A stretch of DNA of 64,000 nucleotides from Arcuatula senhousia (Eukaryota > Mollusca > Bivalvia > Mytilida > Mytilidae): NCBI GenBank assembly GCA_963971305.1, contig OZ020307.1, positions 61,439,702 through 61,503,701 on the forward strand, in the 5' to 3' direction. How positions within the stretch are numbered: the stretch's first letter is position 1; the number at the start of each line of letters is the position of its first letter. Below the pieces are notes generated by a model that searched no databases, had not been told where the DNA came from, and saw nothing but the letters and a program-made list of their open reading frames with translations. The position numbers and the translations under genes are program-made. Positions 34,620 to 44,999 of the stretch are shown here, in pieces.

Positions 34620-35011
34620 ACTTAGAAGTTGAACTTGCAAATATCCAAAAGCAACGTAACTCATATGATTGTGGATTATTTGCAATTGCAAATGCAACAT
34701 CACTTGCCTTCGGCAAAAATCCCGAGAATATGACATATGATACATTAAAAATGAGGCAACATCTTATCGAATGCCTGGAAAATAGGGAAATGAGACCGTT
34801 TCCATTAAATCAACGGTTTAAGGGAAAACGCAAAAAGGCAAAAAAGACGATTGAAATGGAATTATTTTGCACGTGTAGATTACCGGATACGAAGGCTCTT
34901 TACATCATATGTGACAATTGTTCAAAAGAATATCACCCTGAATGCCTCAATTTAACCCAACCAATAACTGATTCAATGGAATTCATTTGTCCCCAATGTA
35001 CAAACGTTTAA
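34580..35011 (+). pseudogene. Transposon gene 3' part: Ulp1 catalytic-Cys region and PHD finger
   Basis: In a different frame from the preceding piece. QKQRNSYDCGLFAIANA carries the Ulp1 Gln and Cys (codon 34670-34672). It is followed by a basic linker and a C-terminal PHD finger with a full Cys4-His-Cys3 set (FCTC, CDNC, YHPEC, CPQC). PHD fingers bind histone tails. Ulp1 proteases cleave ubiquitin-like conjugates. The pairing is typical of animal transposon proteins. The PHD part looks intact, the protease does not. Confidence 0.7.
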
Positions 35012-35206
35012 ATGTTATTATTGGTTTATTATAAAGATTTATTATTTAATATATATGTATTTTTTCATTCCGCTTTTTCATTCCGTGTTCCGTATATTCC
35101 GTGTTCCGCATTCCGTAATATTCCGTGTTCCGCATTCCGTTCTATTCCGCATTCCGTAGTATTCCGTATTCCGTGTTCCGTTCCGTGTTCCGTGTTTTAG
35201 TAATAA

Positions 35207-35216
35207 CGTAAAATAA
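35207..35216. repeat. Target-site duplication, right
   Basis: CGTAAAATAA, identical to 33406-33415. Confidence 0.9.
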
Positions 35217-35686
35217 CACTTCGCGGCAATATAAACCTTATTGAACTGCAAGCTAAAATTACTATTAGCATGATTCAAGTGAAGTTATGAAATGAATTTG
35301 TACTCAAGCTAACATTATGAAAACAACATCGTACATTTTATATAAAAAAAAACACGTACTAAAATGTTTTCTTTTAATGACGTTTCAAAAATTTATCCGC
35401 TTATTTATCTGCTATGATGTTCACGGAGTTCGCCGGAAAATAATTCTTTCAAATTCTTTCAAATAAATACACTAAATTTGGCATTCATTTCTTTTGTTTT
35501 CTTGTTAGGCTAAAATATAATTGTGTAAGTGCATATCTGATTTTTATAAAACCTTAACAACTTTGAAAACCGCATGTCGGAAACAAACGAATATAACGAA
35601 GTTACGCATGACGGAATTTGTAGGATAAACGATCTCTTCCGACCTAGTTGGGGGAGCGCTGGATTTTTATTGTTAATAGTTTGTAA

Positions 35687-36579
35687 TAATAACAACATAA
35701 ATTCTTTTCAGTAGTATTCTGAAGTGCCTAGATATATGTACGTTAGGTCCTATACAATAACATGCTATTTACGTCAAATTTATTCTTATATAAAGAGTAA
35801 ATATGCTCTTCGTAATAACATGCAAGTGAAGAAATACCAACAGTAAAAACTTGAAATTTGTCGTAAACAATCTTCTAAAAACAAATAAGTTGTGAAAACA
35901 AGACCAGTGGTTTTTTTCTGTTTCACGTTGAAAAGTACGTGCTTTGTTATTCAAAACAAATAATAAACCGGAAAAATCAAAGAGACACTCGAATATCAAT
36001 AAATGAATAAACGAAACTAGAATATTTAAGAGAACACGAGAAAAATGGATTGGAAATGAACGTTCATAAGGACTGCAAAACATGTTTATGACAAATTTTA
36101 AGTTGTTTTTTTTTTGTAAAGCTGACCGCCCATTTTAAGTTTTTGTAAAACTGAGCGCCCTGCTTGGTTGAGGTGCGTCAAGATGACGTTACCCCCTACA
36201 TTGTACCACCACGCCATTTTAATTTCCATTTTGGTAAAATACAATTTTGTTGATCATTTTGTATTGAATCATGTTGTTTTTCTTGTTTCAAGTCAGAACA
36301 GAGCATAACCTCAAATACTAAAAAAAGTAAAAGATGAATTCAAAATACATGTTCGTTTTTATTTCAAATGCAAACAAATTATAAAATATACAAATAATTA
36401 CATTTTAATTACGATTAAAACACAAGAAAAAAACAGATCAGATATGTGAATGGTAAAATTGTAATATATCTTACATTGTAATCATCTATTCATATTTAAC
36501 TTACAGCTTAAAAAATAAAAATCAAGTAGATCAAATAAGTACACTTCCATATCTGTCTAATTATATATTTATTATCAAC
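35687..36579. other. Intergenic DNA upstream of the 7-TM gene, nothing identified
   Basis: AT-rich. A GC-richer stretch at 36115-36220 (GCCCATTTTAAG, GAGCGCCCTGCTTGG) is of unknown nature. I see no TATA/initiator arrangement I would commit to. Confidence 0.4.
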
Positions 36580-37761
36580 ATGAACTGTACTGAAAATAAA
36601 CATACAAATGTACACACATATAAACCCAGATATATATCTTTATGGTCAACCATTCTTTTATCTAACCATCATAATTTAAAAATTGCATCGGTTGAAACAA
36701 TGGAATATAATCAGTTAATGTTCAAAAATGTCGAAGCACCACTTTTCATGTTTTTGCGTTATTCTGAATATGTACAATGCATCAACACGATTGAGAACAT
36801 TTTATCATATGCTGCTATTGTATTGAACACTCTTGTTATTTTAACGCTTAACAAACAGAAGACTTCACAATGGAACTTGATTCTTCGTGCAATATGTTGC
36901 TGTAACGTCATCGGTTCGTTTTGTTGCAGTGATTTCTTTATTAAGTTTAGTCGATCGTCAGATGGTTACTACACCGAAGTTTATGCGTTTTCTGCAAAAT
37001 TAGAAAACCCATGCCTACTGTTGATTTACTTATCAAAAATTGGACATGAAAGTGGATTGGTGGCATCACTGCTTATTGCTACCTTAGGAATAAAGACGTG
37101 TTGTTCATCTAATAGGAAAGCCACCACAAACTCGCTTAAGACTGGATATTTTATCTTCTGTGCTGTTTTAGTGATAGTGTTGACCATCTTAAAATATTCT
37201 TCTCTAGAGTTGGATCGTTCGATTTTGAACCTTCATTCTGTAGAGTGTTTTCGATGCGGAACATTTTATAGTACACAAAATGGTGAAATAAAATACGCCA
37301 TTTGGATTACTCATATTCTTTTAGATCTAACTTTACCACTGCTGTTTTGGGCAATGACAGTTTTAAGTTTATATGTTATTGTCAAAAGAGACGATGGAAT
37401 TGGGATAAGTGCAAATGCCTTTCCATCTTCAAGTCAAAATTATTATGGAAAAACAATAAAAAAAGTAAAGTCGTATTTAGCAATGTATGTTGCTTTCAAT
37501 ATACCCGTTTTATTAATGGAAGTTATCTCTCTTTTGGAAAGCGATACGTCATTTCCGGTTAAAAAATACCCGGATGAAACTATATCAATTGTAGTAGAAC
37601 ATCAAGCAGACTCATCAATTCAACTAACTACATGGATAATAGGGGAAACAGTTCTTGACAACTACGAAATTAACATGTTTGTTTTCTTTGTGCTAGAAAC
37701 AATCGCAAGATTTTCGAAAATTATCGGGTTCATGATGACAGGGTTATTTCTAAGATTCTGA
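36580..37761 (+). CDS. Intronless 7-transmembrane, rhodopsin-like receptor (putative GPCR)
   Basis: A single 393-codon frame. Hydrophobic segments fall at about 71-91 (TM1, with a LNTLVIL core), 98-121 (TM2), 145-172 (TM3), 188-206 (TM4), 237-268 (TM5), 298-320 (TM6) and 364-393 (TM7). Cys145 at the start of TM3 and Cys223/226 in the second outer loop fit the conserved disulphide. Basic residues (KRDD, KKVK) flank the third inner loop. The DRY motif is absent (GIKTCC instead), the NPxxY motif is not recognisable, and there is no cytoplasmic tail after TM7. A lineage-expanded orphan or chemosensory-type receptor is the best guess. The first ~65 residues would be a long extracellular N-terminus. 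A later Met (residue 41) is an alternative start. Confidence 0.65.
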   Translation: MNCTENKHTNVHTYKPRYISLWSTILLSNHHNLKIASVETMEYNQLMFKNVEAPLFMFLRYSEYVQCINTIENILSYAAIVLNTLVILTLNKQKTSQWNLILRAICCCNVIGSFCCSDFFIKFSRSSDGYYTEVYAFSAKLENPCLLLIYLSKIGHESGLVASLLIATLGIKTCCSSNRKATTNSLKTGYFIFCAVLVIVLTILKYSSLELDRSILNLHSVECFRCGTFYSTQNGEIKYAIWITHILLDLTLPLLFWAMTVLSLYVIVKRDDGIGISANAFPSSSQNYYGKTIKKVKSYLAMYVAFNIPVLLMEVISLLESDTSFPVKKYPDETISIVVEHQADSSIQLTTWIIGETVLDNYEINMFVFFVLETIARFSKIIGFMMTGLFLRF

Positions 37762-38144
37762 ATGTCTTTCTACTTAGTTTCTGTTTTAATGTATAGACTT
37801 TATAATGAAAAGTTTTCACGTCATGGTTTTATGCCAATTAGTCAAGTTAAATAGGGGCACAGAACAAATTCAGTATATCTGCAATATTTTTTTAGTCTTC
37901 AGTTTTGGGACAGCAACATAATACAACAGTAGTATGGCACGCCATATTTATATTTATTCCTCTTTAAAGATATCTCATAAAATTTATAAGATAGCTCGTA
38001 TACTTTAATATGATTAAGGCCCTGCCTTTTTAGCGAGCATCGAAAATCTATAAACCTTTCAAAAATAAATCCATGTGCTCGACTGGCTAAGTGTAACGTA
38101 AAGAGGGAACTTTTAAAAAAGGAATTAGCAAAGTCTGACACCAC

Positions 38145-38180
38145 CCCCACCCCCACCCCCCCACCCCCCAACCCAACCCA
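38145..38180. repeat. C-rich simple repeat (CCACCC)n
   Basis: Uninterrupted run of CCACCCC-type units, followed by CCCAACCCAACCCAA. Confidence 0.9.
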
Positions 38181-38284
38181 AATCATATGCACTCTCGAGA
38201 AAGTTGTTGTTAAAATATCTGGGATCAATAACTACTTATTTAAAATTCAATTTATTATTTGTGCAAATAATAAATCCTGTAACA

Positions 38285-38561
38285 TTCTGGGACGACATTT
38301 AGCGGGGACGAAATTTTCCCTTTATGATGACGTGACGTCATTTCCTTGTCAGAGTATTTCGCGCTTCTTCAGCAGACCAAAACAACATTCAGATTCTGTC
38401 AGGTTTTGTGAGATTTTCTGAGTATCAGTGTTTTATATGACGCATTGGTAACAGAAGGTACATTAAGAACCTGGCGGAAAAAGCGGTAAAGTAAAAATAG
38501 CATGCGGGACTGAGGAAAGTGGGTGAAACCCCACAGGATGGGACTCTTCTTTCATTTTCAG
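38285..38561 (+). promoter_or_regulatory. Promoter/first-exon-like segment with a perfect CRE
   Basis: A GC-richer stretch with TGACGTGACGTCA (perfect CRE TGACGTCA at 38333-38340 plus an overlapping half-site), followed by GC-rich, coding-like sequence. At 38561 is an excellent donor, TTTTCAG|GTAAGAACC. A short frame (ATGGGACTCTTC onward) begins at 38539 and is open to the donor. It looks like the promoter and first exon of a gene whose next exon I could not find. It may be carried within the surrounding TIR element. Confidence 0.4.
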
Positions 38562-39026
38562 GTAAGAACCTTTTATTTATTATTATGAGTAGGGTTTGTT
38601 CAGTTAATTTATGTATTTCTTAATTTTTATCTTACTTAGAATTTAACAAAGCTTGGTCAGTATCATGCATTCGGTATGACTAGTCAATGGGACGATGTTG
38701 CCAAAAGCTAGCTCGGTAATTTCCGGAAAATCGTTTTTCAGCGGAAAAGACCGAATGGTGTTTGAATAAAAAACTGTGTGTAAAAAATAACAAGTGGGTG
38801 AATGAGGGTTTTATCACTGTTTTTGAATTTCTATTTTTTATTTTTGCATAACAGATTATATTGTATTTTTTTATAAGCCCAGATGGTTCATTGTTTTACT
38901 TGCTCCGTGCCTATTATTTTTTTCACTCCGTAAAAGTAAACCTGTTCCGGTTTTATCGTCAGTATATTTCTGGCACATCTCAAAACATGCACAATACCGT
39001 AGGGCTGGCATCTGCGATGCTCGCTA

Positions 39027-39905
39027 TAAGATATCTTATTAAATATATAAGATATCTCATATAAATGGTAGTTTATAAGATATCTTATAAAACATATGAG
39101 ATATCTTATAAAACATATAAGATATCTTATAAAACAAATAAGATATCTTATAAACATATCAGATATCTCATAAAGTTTATAAGATATCTTATAAAGATTA
39201 TTAGATATCTCATATAAAATAATTTATAAGATATCTTATAAAACTAATAAGATATCTTATAAAGTTTATAAGATATCTCATAAAGTTTATTAGATATCTT
39301 ATATATTTTATGAGATATCTTATAAGTTATTTTTTATAAGATATCTCATAAAGTTTACGAGATATCTTATAAACTTTATAAGATATCTTATAACTTTAAT
39401 TAGATATCTTATAAATTATTTTATATAAGATATCTCATAATCTTTATAAGATATCTAATAAACTTTTTGAGATATCTTATATGTTTTATAAGATATCTTA
39501 TATGTTTTATGAGATATCTTATATGTTTTATAGGATATGTCATATGTTTTATAAGATATCTTATAAACTCCCATTTATATGAGATATCTTATATATTTAA
39601 TAGGATATCTTATAAAGTATATGAGATATCTTATAAACTTTATAAGATATCTTATATTTTTATAAGGCCTCTTTAAAGATATCTCATAAAATTTATAAGA
39701 TATCTCATATACTTTATAAGATATCTCATAAAGTTTATAAGATATCTTATAAAGTAAATGAGATATCTTATAAATTATTTTTTATAAGATATCTCATAAA
39801 GTTTTTAAGATATCTTATAAAGTTTATAAGATATCTTATAAACTTTTTGAGATATCTTATAAAGTATATGAGATATCTTATAAAGTTTATGAGATATCTA
39901 TAAAG
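39027..39905. repeat. Array of AGATATCT palindromes
   Basis: Roughly 40 or more units of (A/T)TA(A/T)(A/G)AGATATCT(T/C)ATA separated by short A/T spacers, about 20-22 bp apart. Each unit is itself palindromic, so the array has no orientation and could extrude hairpins all along. The flanking TIRs contain the same motif, suggesting the array grew from the terminus. Confidence 0.9.
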
Positions 39906-39940
39906 AGGAATAAATGTAAAAACGGCTTGCCATACAGTAG

Positions 39941-41990
39941 AGGAATCATAGACGGCTTTCGGCGTTGGAACCCTAGTATTTATTGGAAAATTTTGTAATT
40001 TACAATTTACATGCAGATTTTCGGAAAATGTTGGTCTGAAATTAATCCCCTTGTCATCCTAGTTGAAGAGTTTTTCTAAAAAAAAACTGATACAATCTTT
40101 TCACCTTATATCAGCATTATTTCGAACTCTGAAAAAGATTTCGACCTATAAGCAAAAACAACCTTTAAAAGGGAATAAACCATAAAACCTCGTCCCAATA
40201 GTGATTTTTGTTTATCTTCTCGAGCTGAACATATAAGGAAGAAACAGCTTTACTCTATCTGCAATAGTTTTATTCTATAAGCCAAAACACGATGTGCATA
40301 AATCTTTAGAGGGTTGAGGTATAATTGAAAAAGAAAGAAAAATGAAAAAAAAAACGAAAAAAAAAACCAAAAAACACACGCGTGGAATAGCCCCTAAAAG
40401 AACGCTTTTGTATATACTTTTTATGCTACGGAGCCCACGATGCAGCAAAATTTCCATGTCAAGGATAAAAGCCATTAAAAAGGACAATACTTCTATACTA
40501 AGTAACAACAGTCATGTTTTAACGAATAAAAAGAATTAAACTGTTTTCTCTACCGGAGAACGCACCTCAGTTCGCTCTCGTTTCGACTTAAGTTCACATT
40601 GCTGATTGTGATTTGGTTGAACATTGTATTAGTTTATTTTGTTATATGTTGTTTTTTTTGCAATGGTTTTATGTCTTACGATTTTGTCTTTGCCTTCGAT
40701 TGTCGCGTGATTCTTTGAAACGCACCTTCTGTGCGGGATACCCTAAGGACCAATCATACTTCGTTTCATTCAATTTGTTCAGTCGTTGCAGACAAGAATA
40801 TTAAAAAAAATGTTATAAAAGACGATAGACGCCAAGTGATTGCAAAAGCTCACATGCCCCCTTTCCTGATGAGCAAATACACTATCCACACTCTATGTTA
40901 GACATGGCGGTTTTTTGAACGACTATATGAATAATCCTCACATCAGCTCTGTACCACAAGTTAATACTAATGCGACTTAAGAGTGACTAGTCAAAGTTTT
41001 TCAAACCACTGCTGGAGGACAAAATGGTCACTATGGTAACCAAAGGGCCTGTAATGATGGTTGTTTGATAATATATGTTAAATTATTTTTTTTTCAAGAA
41101 CTATCCGATTTTTAAATTTTGAATATACATCATAACCAAATTGTATTTCCCTGGCTGTATTAATACTCCTTTTAACAATGACTTGTATTTATTTCTAATA
41201 TGACTTGGTGGTGTCGGTGGACTTTACTGTGAAAGAAATATAATAGACTTGGATGAATATCTCTTTTGGAACATTTTGTCAACGAAAAACAAGAATATGT
41301 ACAAAAACATGATGTTTAACCACTTTAAGCCCATAACTTATCTTATTTTTCTATAATAACTGAACCGTGAAGTTGATGTTGGGGGTATAGTTTCTAGTTT
41401 CATGGTGAATTTATAATTAGTTTGTTCATACTCTGATTCACGATATGCCTATTAGGCTTGGTAATGATATCATACTAGTTAAGTAACTCAAAAATAGTTG
41501 TTGGACGGACTGATAAATCGGCATGAACACTATCTGCCAATCTACTTTCGCAAGCGCGGCAAAAAATCTGCTAATCATTCTTTATGCACACTGAAAACTA
41601 CACCTCAGTCATTTTATGAATACATCAATTAAGAACCTCTTTGAACATGTTGAATTGTGGTTTGTTTTGTTGTGGTGATTTTATGTCTGTCCATTTTGTC
41701 TTTGTCTTTTTGGATTGACTATGTATATTTGATTGCCCCTTTGGTACACCTTTGCTTCTTTCGAACATTTTTTTTCAAGTGCTTCCATTGACTGATTGAT
41801 TGTTATATCTGTTTATTGTCCCGTCGGCGATATGTCAGCCATAATTGGGACATAAACAAGTAGAAATATATAAATAAATCAAGTGCTTCAATTTGTTTAT
41901 GTCTGTTTATGATCAAAACAGGCACCAGATATGAATCACATCTTCCAATCTGAATATATCAATATTACTTTAATATTACATTGAAATCAT
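39941..41990. other. Repeat remnants between the palindrome array and the GGT gene end
   Basis: At ~40230-40870 is a rearranged copy of the element family seen at 43.7 kb: TTTACTCTATCTGCAATAG, then CAACAGTCATGTTTTAACGA, GGATACCCTAAGGACCAATC, GACGCCAAGTGATTGCAAAA, GCTCACATGCCCC. The rest (40880-41990) is unassigned AT-rich sequence without a credible gene. Confidence 0.5.
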
Positions 41991-41991
41991 C

Positions 41992-42220
41992 TTAGTATCC
42001 AATTGCAATGCCATCTGATCTAGGATCAGTTCCAACCCAGTATGTATCACTGTTTTGCATTGGTGGAGATATTAAACCCCGTGATATAACTTGACCTTTA
42101 CCGAAGGCCATTCGGTCATATCCGGTGACAGGGAATGTAATTTTGTGTCCGTAACTTCGTAATAAATCAACATCCTTTTCAGAAACGCCATCTTCTATCA
42201 AAATTTCATTGCTGTCATAT
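41992..42220 (-). CDS. Gamma-glutamyltransferase-family gene, last coding exon
   Basis: Acceptor TCTTTTTCAG precedes base 42220. The exon completes the codon split at the end of the 44809 exon and reads YDSNEILIEDGVSEKDVDLL onward to a TAA at 41992. The C-terminus GKGQVISRG, YWVGTDPRSDGIAIGY is the hallmark end of the GGT small subunit (GGSDPRxDGxAxGY in YwrD-like members). The enzyme hydrolyses or transfers the gamma-glutamyl group of glutathione. YwrD-like glutathione hydrolases in animals are poorly studied. Phase (2 nt + 1 nt) agrees with the preceding exon. Confidence 0.92.
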
Positions 42221-42515
42221 CTGAAAAAGAAATCATTTCTTTAGGTTTCTATGAAAATTAATAGCTAAGAAAACCTCAGTGGTGTCTGACATGACAGAGG
42301 CACTTCAAATGAGCCCTTGCTTCAATGGTACAAAACTTAATACATTTTCAAATTGAATATAAAAAAAATATCAGTATAGTTCGACTGTTTGATGAAAATT
42401 GCAAAGAGGAACAAATGTAGAAAAATTATCGGTCTCTGGAAAATACAGTTGACTACGAAAGACCGATAGTGCCATTAGTTCTTTCACATATCTTGATTAA
42501 AACAACAAATATCAT

Positions 42516-43695
42516 AGTTCAAAGTTGACATTTATCAGTTCCAAGATGACATTTCTAACTTCCAAGTAGGCATTTATTACTTCAAAGTTGACATTTATCA
42601 GTTCCAAGATGACATTTCTAACTCACAAGTTGATATTTTTGGCGTTCAAGTTTTCATTTTTTACTTACAATTTGACGTTTCTTATGTTCAATGTTGGCAA
42701 TTCTTACTTCAAGGTTGACATTTCTCACTTGGAACTGAGAAATGTCAAGTTGGAATTAACAAATGTAAACCTCGAGATTAGAAATATCAAATAACAAAGT
42801 TTTTTCTCAGTTCCAAGTTGATTTCCAAATTGGAAGTGTTAAATATCACCTTCAAACTCAGTAATGTCAACTTGGAACTCCGAAATGTCAACTTGGAACT
42901 CAGAAATAAATGTCAACTTGGAACTCAGAAATGTCAACTTTGAAGTAAGTAATGTAAACTTGGAAGCACGAAATATCGACTTAGAAGTAAGAAATGTTAA
43001 TTTTGAGCTGAGAAATGTCAACTTGGAAGCAAAAAATGTTAACTTGAAATTAAGAAATGTCGCTTTCAACTGAAAAATGTCAACTTTGAAGTAAAAAAAA
43101 ACTTGGAACAGAGAAATGCCAATTTGGATCATAAGAAAGGTCAACTTGAAAATAAAGGTAATAACAAAACTACCGAACTTGAATGATCAATCTCATAGTC
43201 CAGAGAAAATGACAAAAACGAATCAGTCATACCGGAGAATTGGTGGATCGCAATTGTCCTGACTTGGTACAGTCATTTCAAACGAAATGGTGGGTTAAAC
43301 CAGGTTTTATGGCGACAAACCCCCTTCTTCCATTGCGATCTTAGGATCCGGTAATGATCACAGAACACAACATATTTGTGAGACACAATAGGGATATTGA
43401 GGTGATCATCTCAGTACTGAAACTGAGAAATAACAACTTGGTAGTACGAAATATCAACTTAGAAGAAAGAAATTTCAACTTGGAAGTTAAAATGTTAATT
43501 GCAAGTTAGAATTGTCAATTTGGAAGCTAAAAATGTCAGCTTAAATATGAAATATCAACTTTGAAGTAAAAAATGTCAACTTGGAACTGAGAAATGTCAA
43601 CTTAAGACATAACAAATGTCAACTTGAAACTGAGAAATGTCAACTTGAAACTGAGAAATGTCAACTTTGAAGTAAGAAATGTCAACCTGGAACTA
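42516..43695. repeat. ~21-bp minisatellite (GAAATGTCAACTTGGAACT), two opposed arms
   Basis: From about 42516 to 42735 the units read AAGTTGACATTTCTCAGTTCC; from ~42735 on they read in the opposite sense, AACTGAGAAATGTCAACTTGG. The two arms form a large imperfect hairpin. An unrelated ~270-bp segment (43155-43425, with GGTGGGTTAAACCAGGTTTT) interrupts the right arm. Units continue at 44632-44690 after the 43696-44628 element. All lies in the last intron of the GGT gene. Confidence 0.85.
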
Positions 43696-44628
43696 AACAA
43701 GAGGCTCCCGGGAGCCTGAATCGTTCATCTGGTCTTGAAGCAACCTTATGAGGACTTTTGTATAGCTACATGAGCTAAATGTTTGAGCAAGAAAAAGTTT
43801 TTCTTTAACTGCAATAGTTTTCATTCTGTATGCAAAAAAACACTATTTTCACCCGTAAAGAGCCATTACCCCTATAAGGGTTCATCTGACAACTTTGACC
43901 CTATGGAAACTTTTGTAGAGCTGAATGAGCTGTAGGTTTAAGCAAGCAACAGCTTTTCTTTCGATGCAAAAGTTTTCATTTTACAGGCCGAAAAAAACTA
44001 TTTTTTTTGTCTTTAAGGGGCTGTAACCCCTATAAAGGGTCATATGACAACTTCCACCCTATGAAGACTTTTGTAGAGCTAAATGAGCTGAACTTTTAAG
44101 CAAGCAACAGCTTTTCTCTATCTGCAATAGTTTTCATTCTATATGCCAAAAAACACTATTTTCGCCTTTAAAGGGCTGTAACCCCTATATGGGGTCATCT
44201 GACGACTTTTACCCTATGTAGACTTTTGTAGAGCTAAATGAGCTGAACATTAATGCAAGCAACAGCTTTTCTTTTTCCGCAATAGGGATCATCTGACAAC
44301 TTCGACCAAATGGAAACTTTTGTAGAACTTTTGCTACTGAAGCAGTGGCACCAGATTTCATCTAGCTCTTATACCTTTTGATTTACAGGCCAAAGACAGT
44401 AGTCTGACCCCCTGGTCTATATTTAGTAACGGCAGCCATGTTTTATGATAAATCAAAAATCGAAACACAAGTTTGGTGCAGGACACCCTAAGGATCATTC
44501 ATACTAAGTTTCATTAAATTCTGATCAGCAGTTTCAGAGGAGAAGATTTTTGAAAATTGTTAACGGACGACAGACGACAGACGACGACGACGACGACGAC
44601 GACGACGGACGCCAATTGATGGTAGTAA
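43696..44628 (+). mobile_element. Non-autonomous element headed CAAGAGGCTCCCGGGAGCC
   Basis: It begins with a GGCTCCCGGGAGCC palindrome and TGAATCGTTCA. It contains three ~155-180-bp internal units (GAGCTAAATGAGCTGAACNTT, GCAAGCAACAGCTTTTCT, GCAATAGTTTTCATTCT, AAGGGCTGTAACCCCTATA) and a CACCCTAAGGATCATTCATA block. It ends with GACGACAGACGACGACG...GACGCCAATTGATGG. It interrupts the 21-bp minisatellite, whose units resume right after it. Non-coding. Confidence 0.8.
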
Positions 44629-44808
44629 GATATGTCAACTTAGAAGTATGAAATGTCAACTTGGAACTGAGAAATTTGTAGCTACAATCCAGAAATGTAA
44701 AAGTACTATTTGCACTGCCGGTCTTTCGTTGTTTAGACTATGTAATAAATTACTTCTAAGCTTTTTACAATTACTTCATAATCATCAATATAAGAAGTAT
44801 ATACTTAC

Positions 44809-44953
44809 GCATATCTCCCACCGACAAGCACCCTGGGTTGGTCCAGAGCAGTTTGAGGATCCATACCGAATTCCGCCATATTTAACAGAACTTGTACATG
44901 ACCTTGAGGCTGCATGTATCCTCCCATCACACCATAGCTCATCACCAAGTTTC
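44809..44953 (-). CDS. Gamma-glutamyltransferase-family gene, internal exon
   Basis: Acceptor ATATCAACAG at 44954-44963, donor ATATGC|GTAAGT at 44808. Reads (G)NLVMSYGVMGGYMQPQGHV, then VLLNMAEFGMDPQTALDQPR and VLVGGRYA. This GVMGGYMQPQGHxQ block is a conserved GGT small-subunit motif that lines the active site (the Gly-Gly pair stabilises the transition state). The phases join both neighbours without frameshift. The acceptor has a poor pyrimidine tract, and a mobile element ends only 46 bp upstream of it. Confidence 0.92.
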
Positions 44954-44999
44954 CTGTTGATATTGTTTTATAGGTATAAAGACAAGAGTTAACACTAAA

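Larger units (their letters stand above)
33416..35206 (+). mobile_element. 1.79-kb DNA transposon with repeat-built TIRs and a Ulp1-PHD gene
   Basis: The left end (after GGTGGG) and the right end share TACTAAAACACGGAACACGG and continue as an inverted repeat for more than 50 bp. Both arms are made of short units such as CGGAAC and CGGAATA. The insertion is proved by the empty site in the other duplication copy and a 10-bp target duplication. A 9-10-bp duplication suits Mutator-like elements. Ulp1 and PHD cargo is also known from KDZ/Zisupton and some Mutator-like elements. No transposase is encoded, so it must move, if at all, with enzymes from elsewhere. The extreme tips differ (GGTGGG versus TTAT on the inverted right end). 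Confidence 0.9.
30692..35686 (+). repeat. Segmental duplication, copy 2 (interrupted by a transposon)
   Basis: Direct copy of 26645-29829, carrying the 33416-35206 insertion plus minor differences (G-run length, a 6-bp ATGTAC insertion near 32950, a few substitutions). It contains second versions of the 129-bp duplication (from ~31834), the nested 0.96-kb blocks and the hairpin-ended element. Confidence 0.92.
37927..39940. mobile_element. 2-kb TIR element with promoter-like insert and palindromic array
   Basis: The left end (GTAGTATGGCACGCC, then TTTATTCCTCTTTAAAGATA, TCTCATAA) is matched in reverse complement by the right end (TATGAGATATCTATAAAGAGG, AATAAATGTAAAA, CGGCTTGCCATACAG). Between them lie a C-rich tract, a GC-richer first-exon-like segment and ~0.9 kb of AGATATCT repeats. 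No transposase frame. Target duplication not resolved. Confidence 0.65.

Noticed and set aside
33416..35206. Complete autonomous Mutator-like transposon
   Set aside because: The 1.79 kb has no transposase (no DDE-type domain); its only gene is a broken Ulp1-PHD protein.
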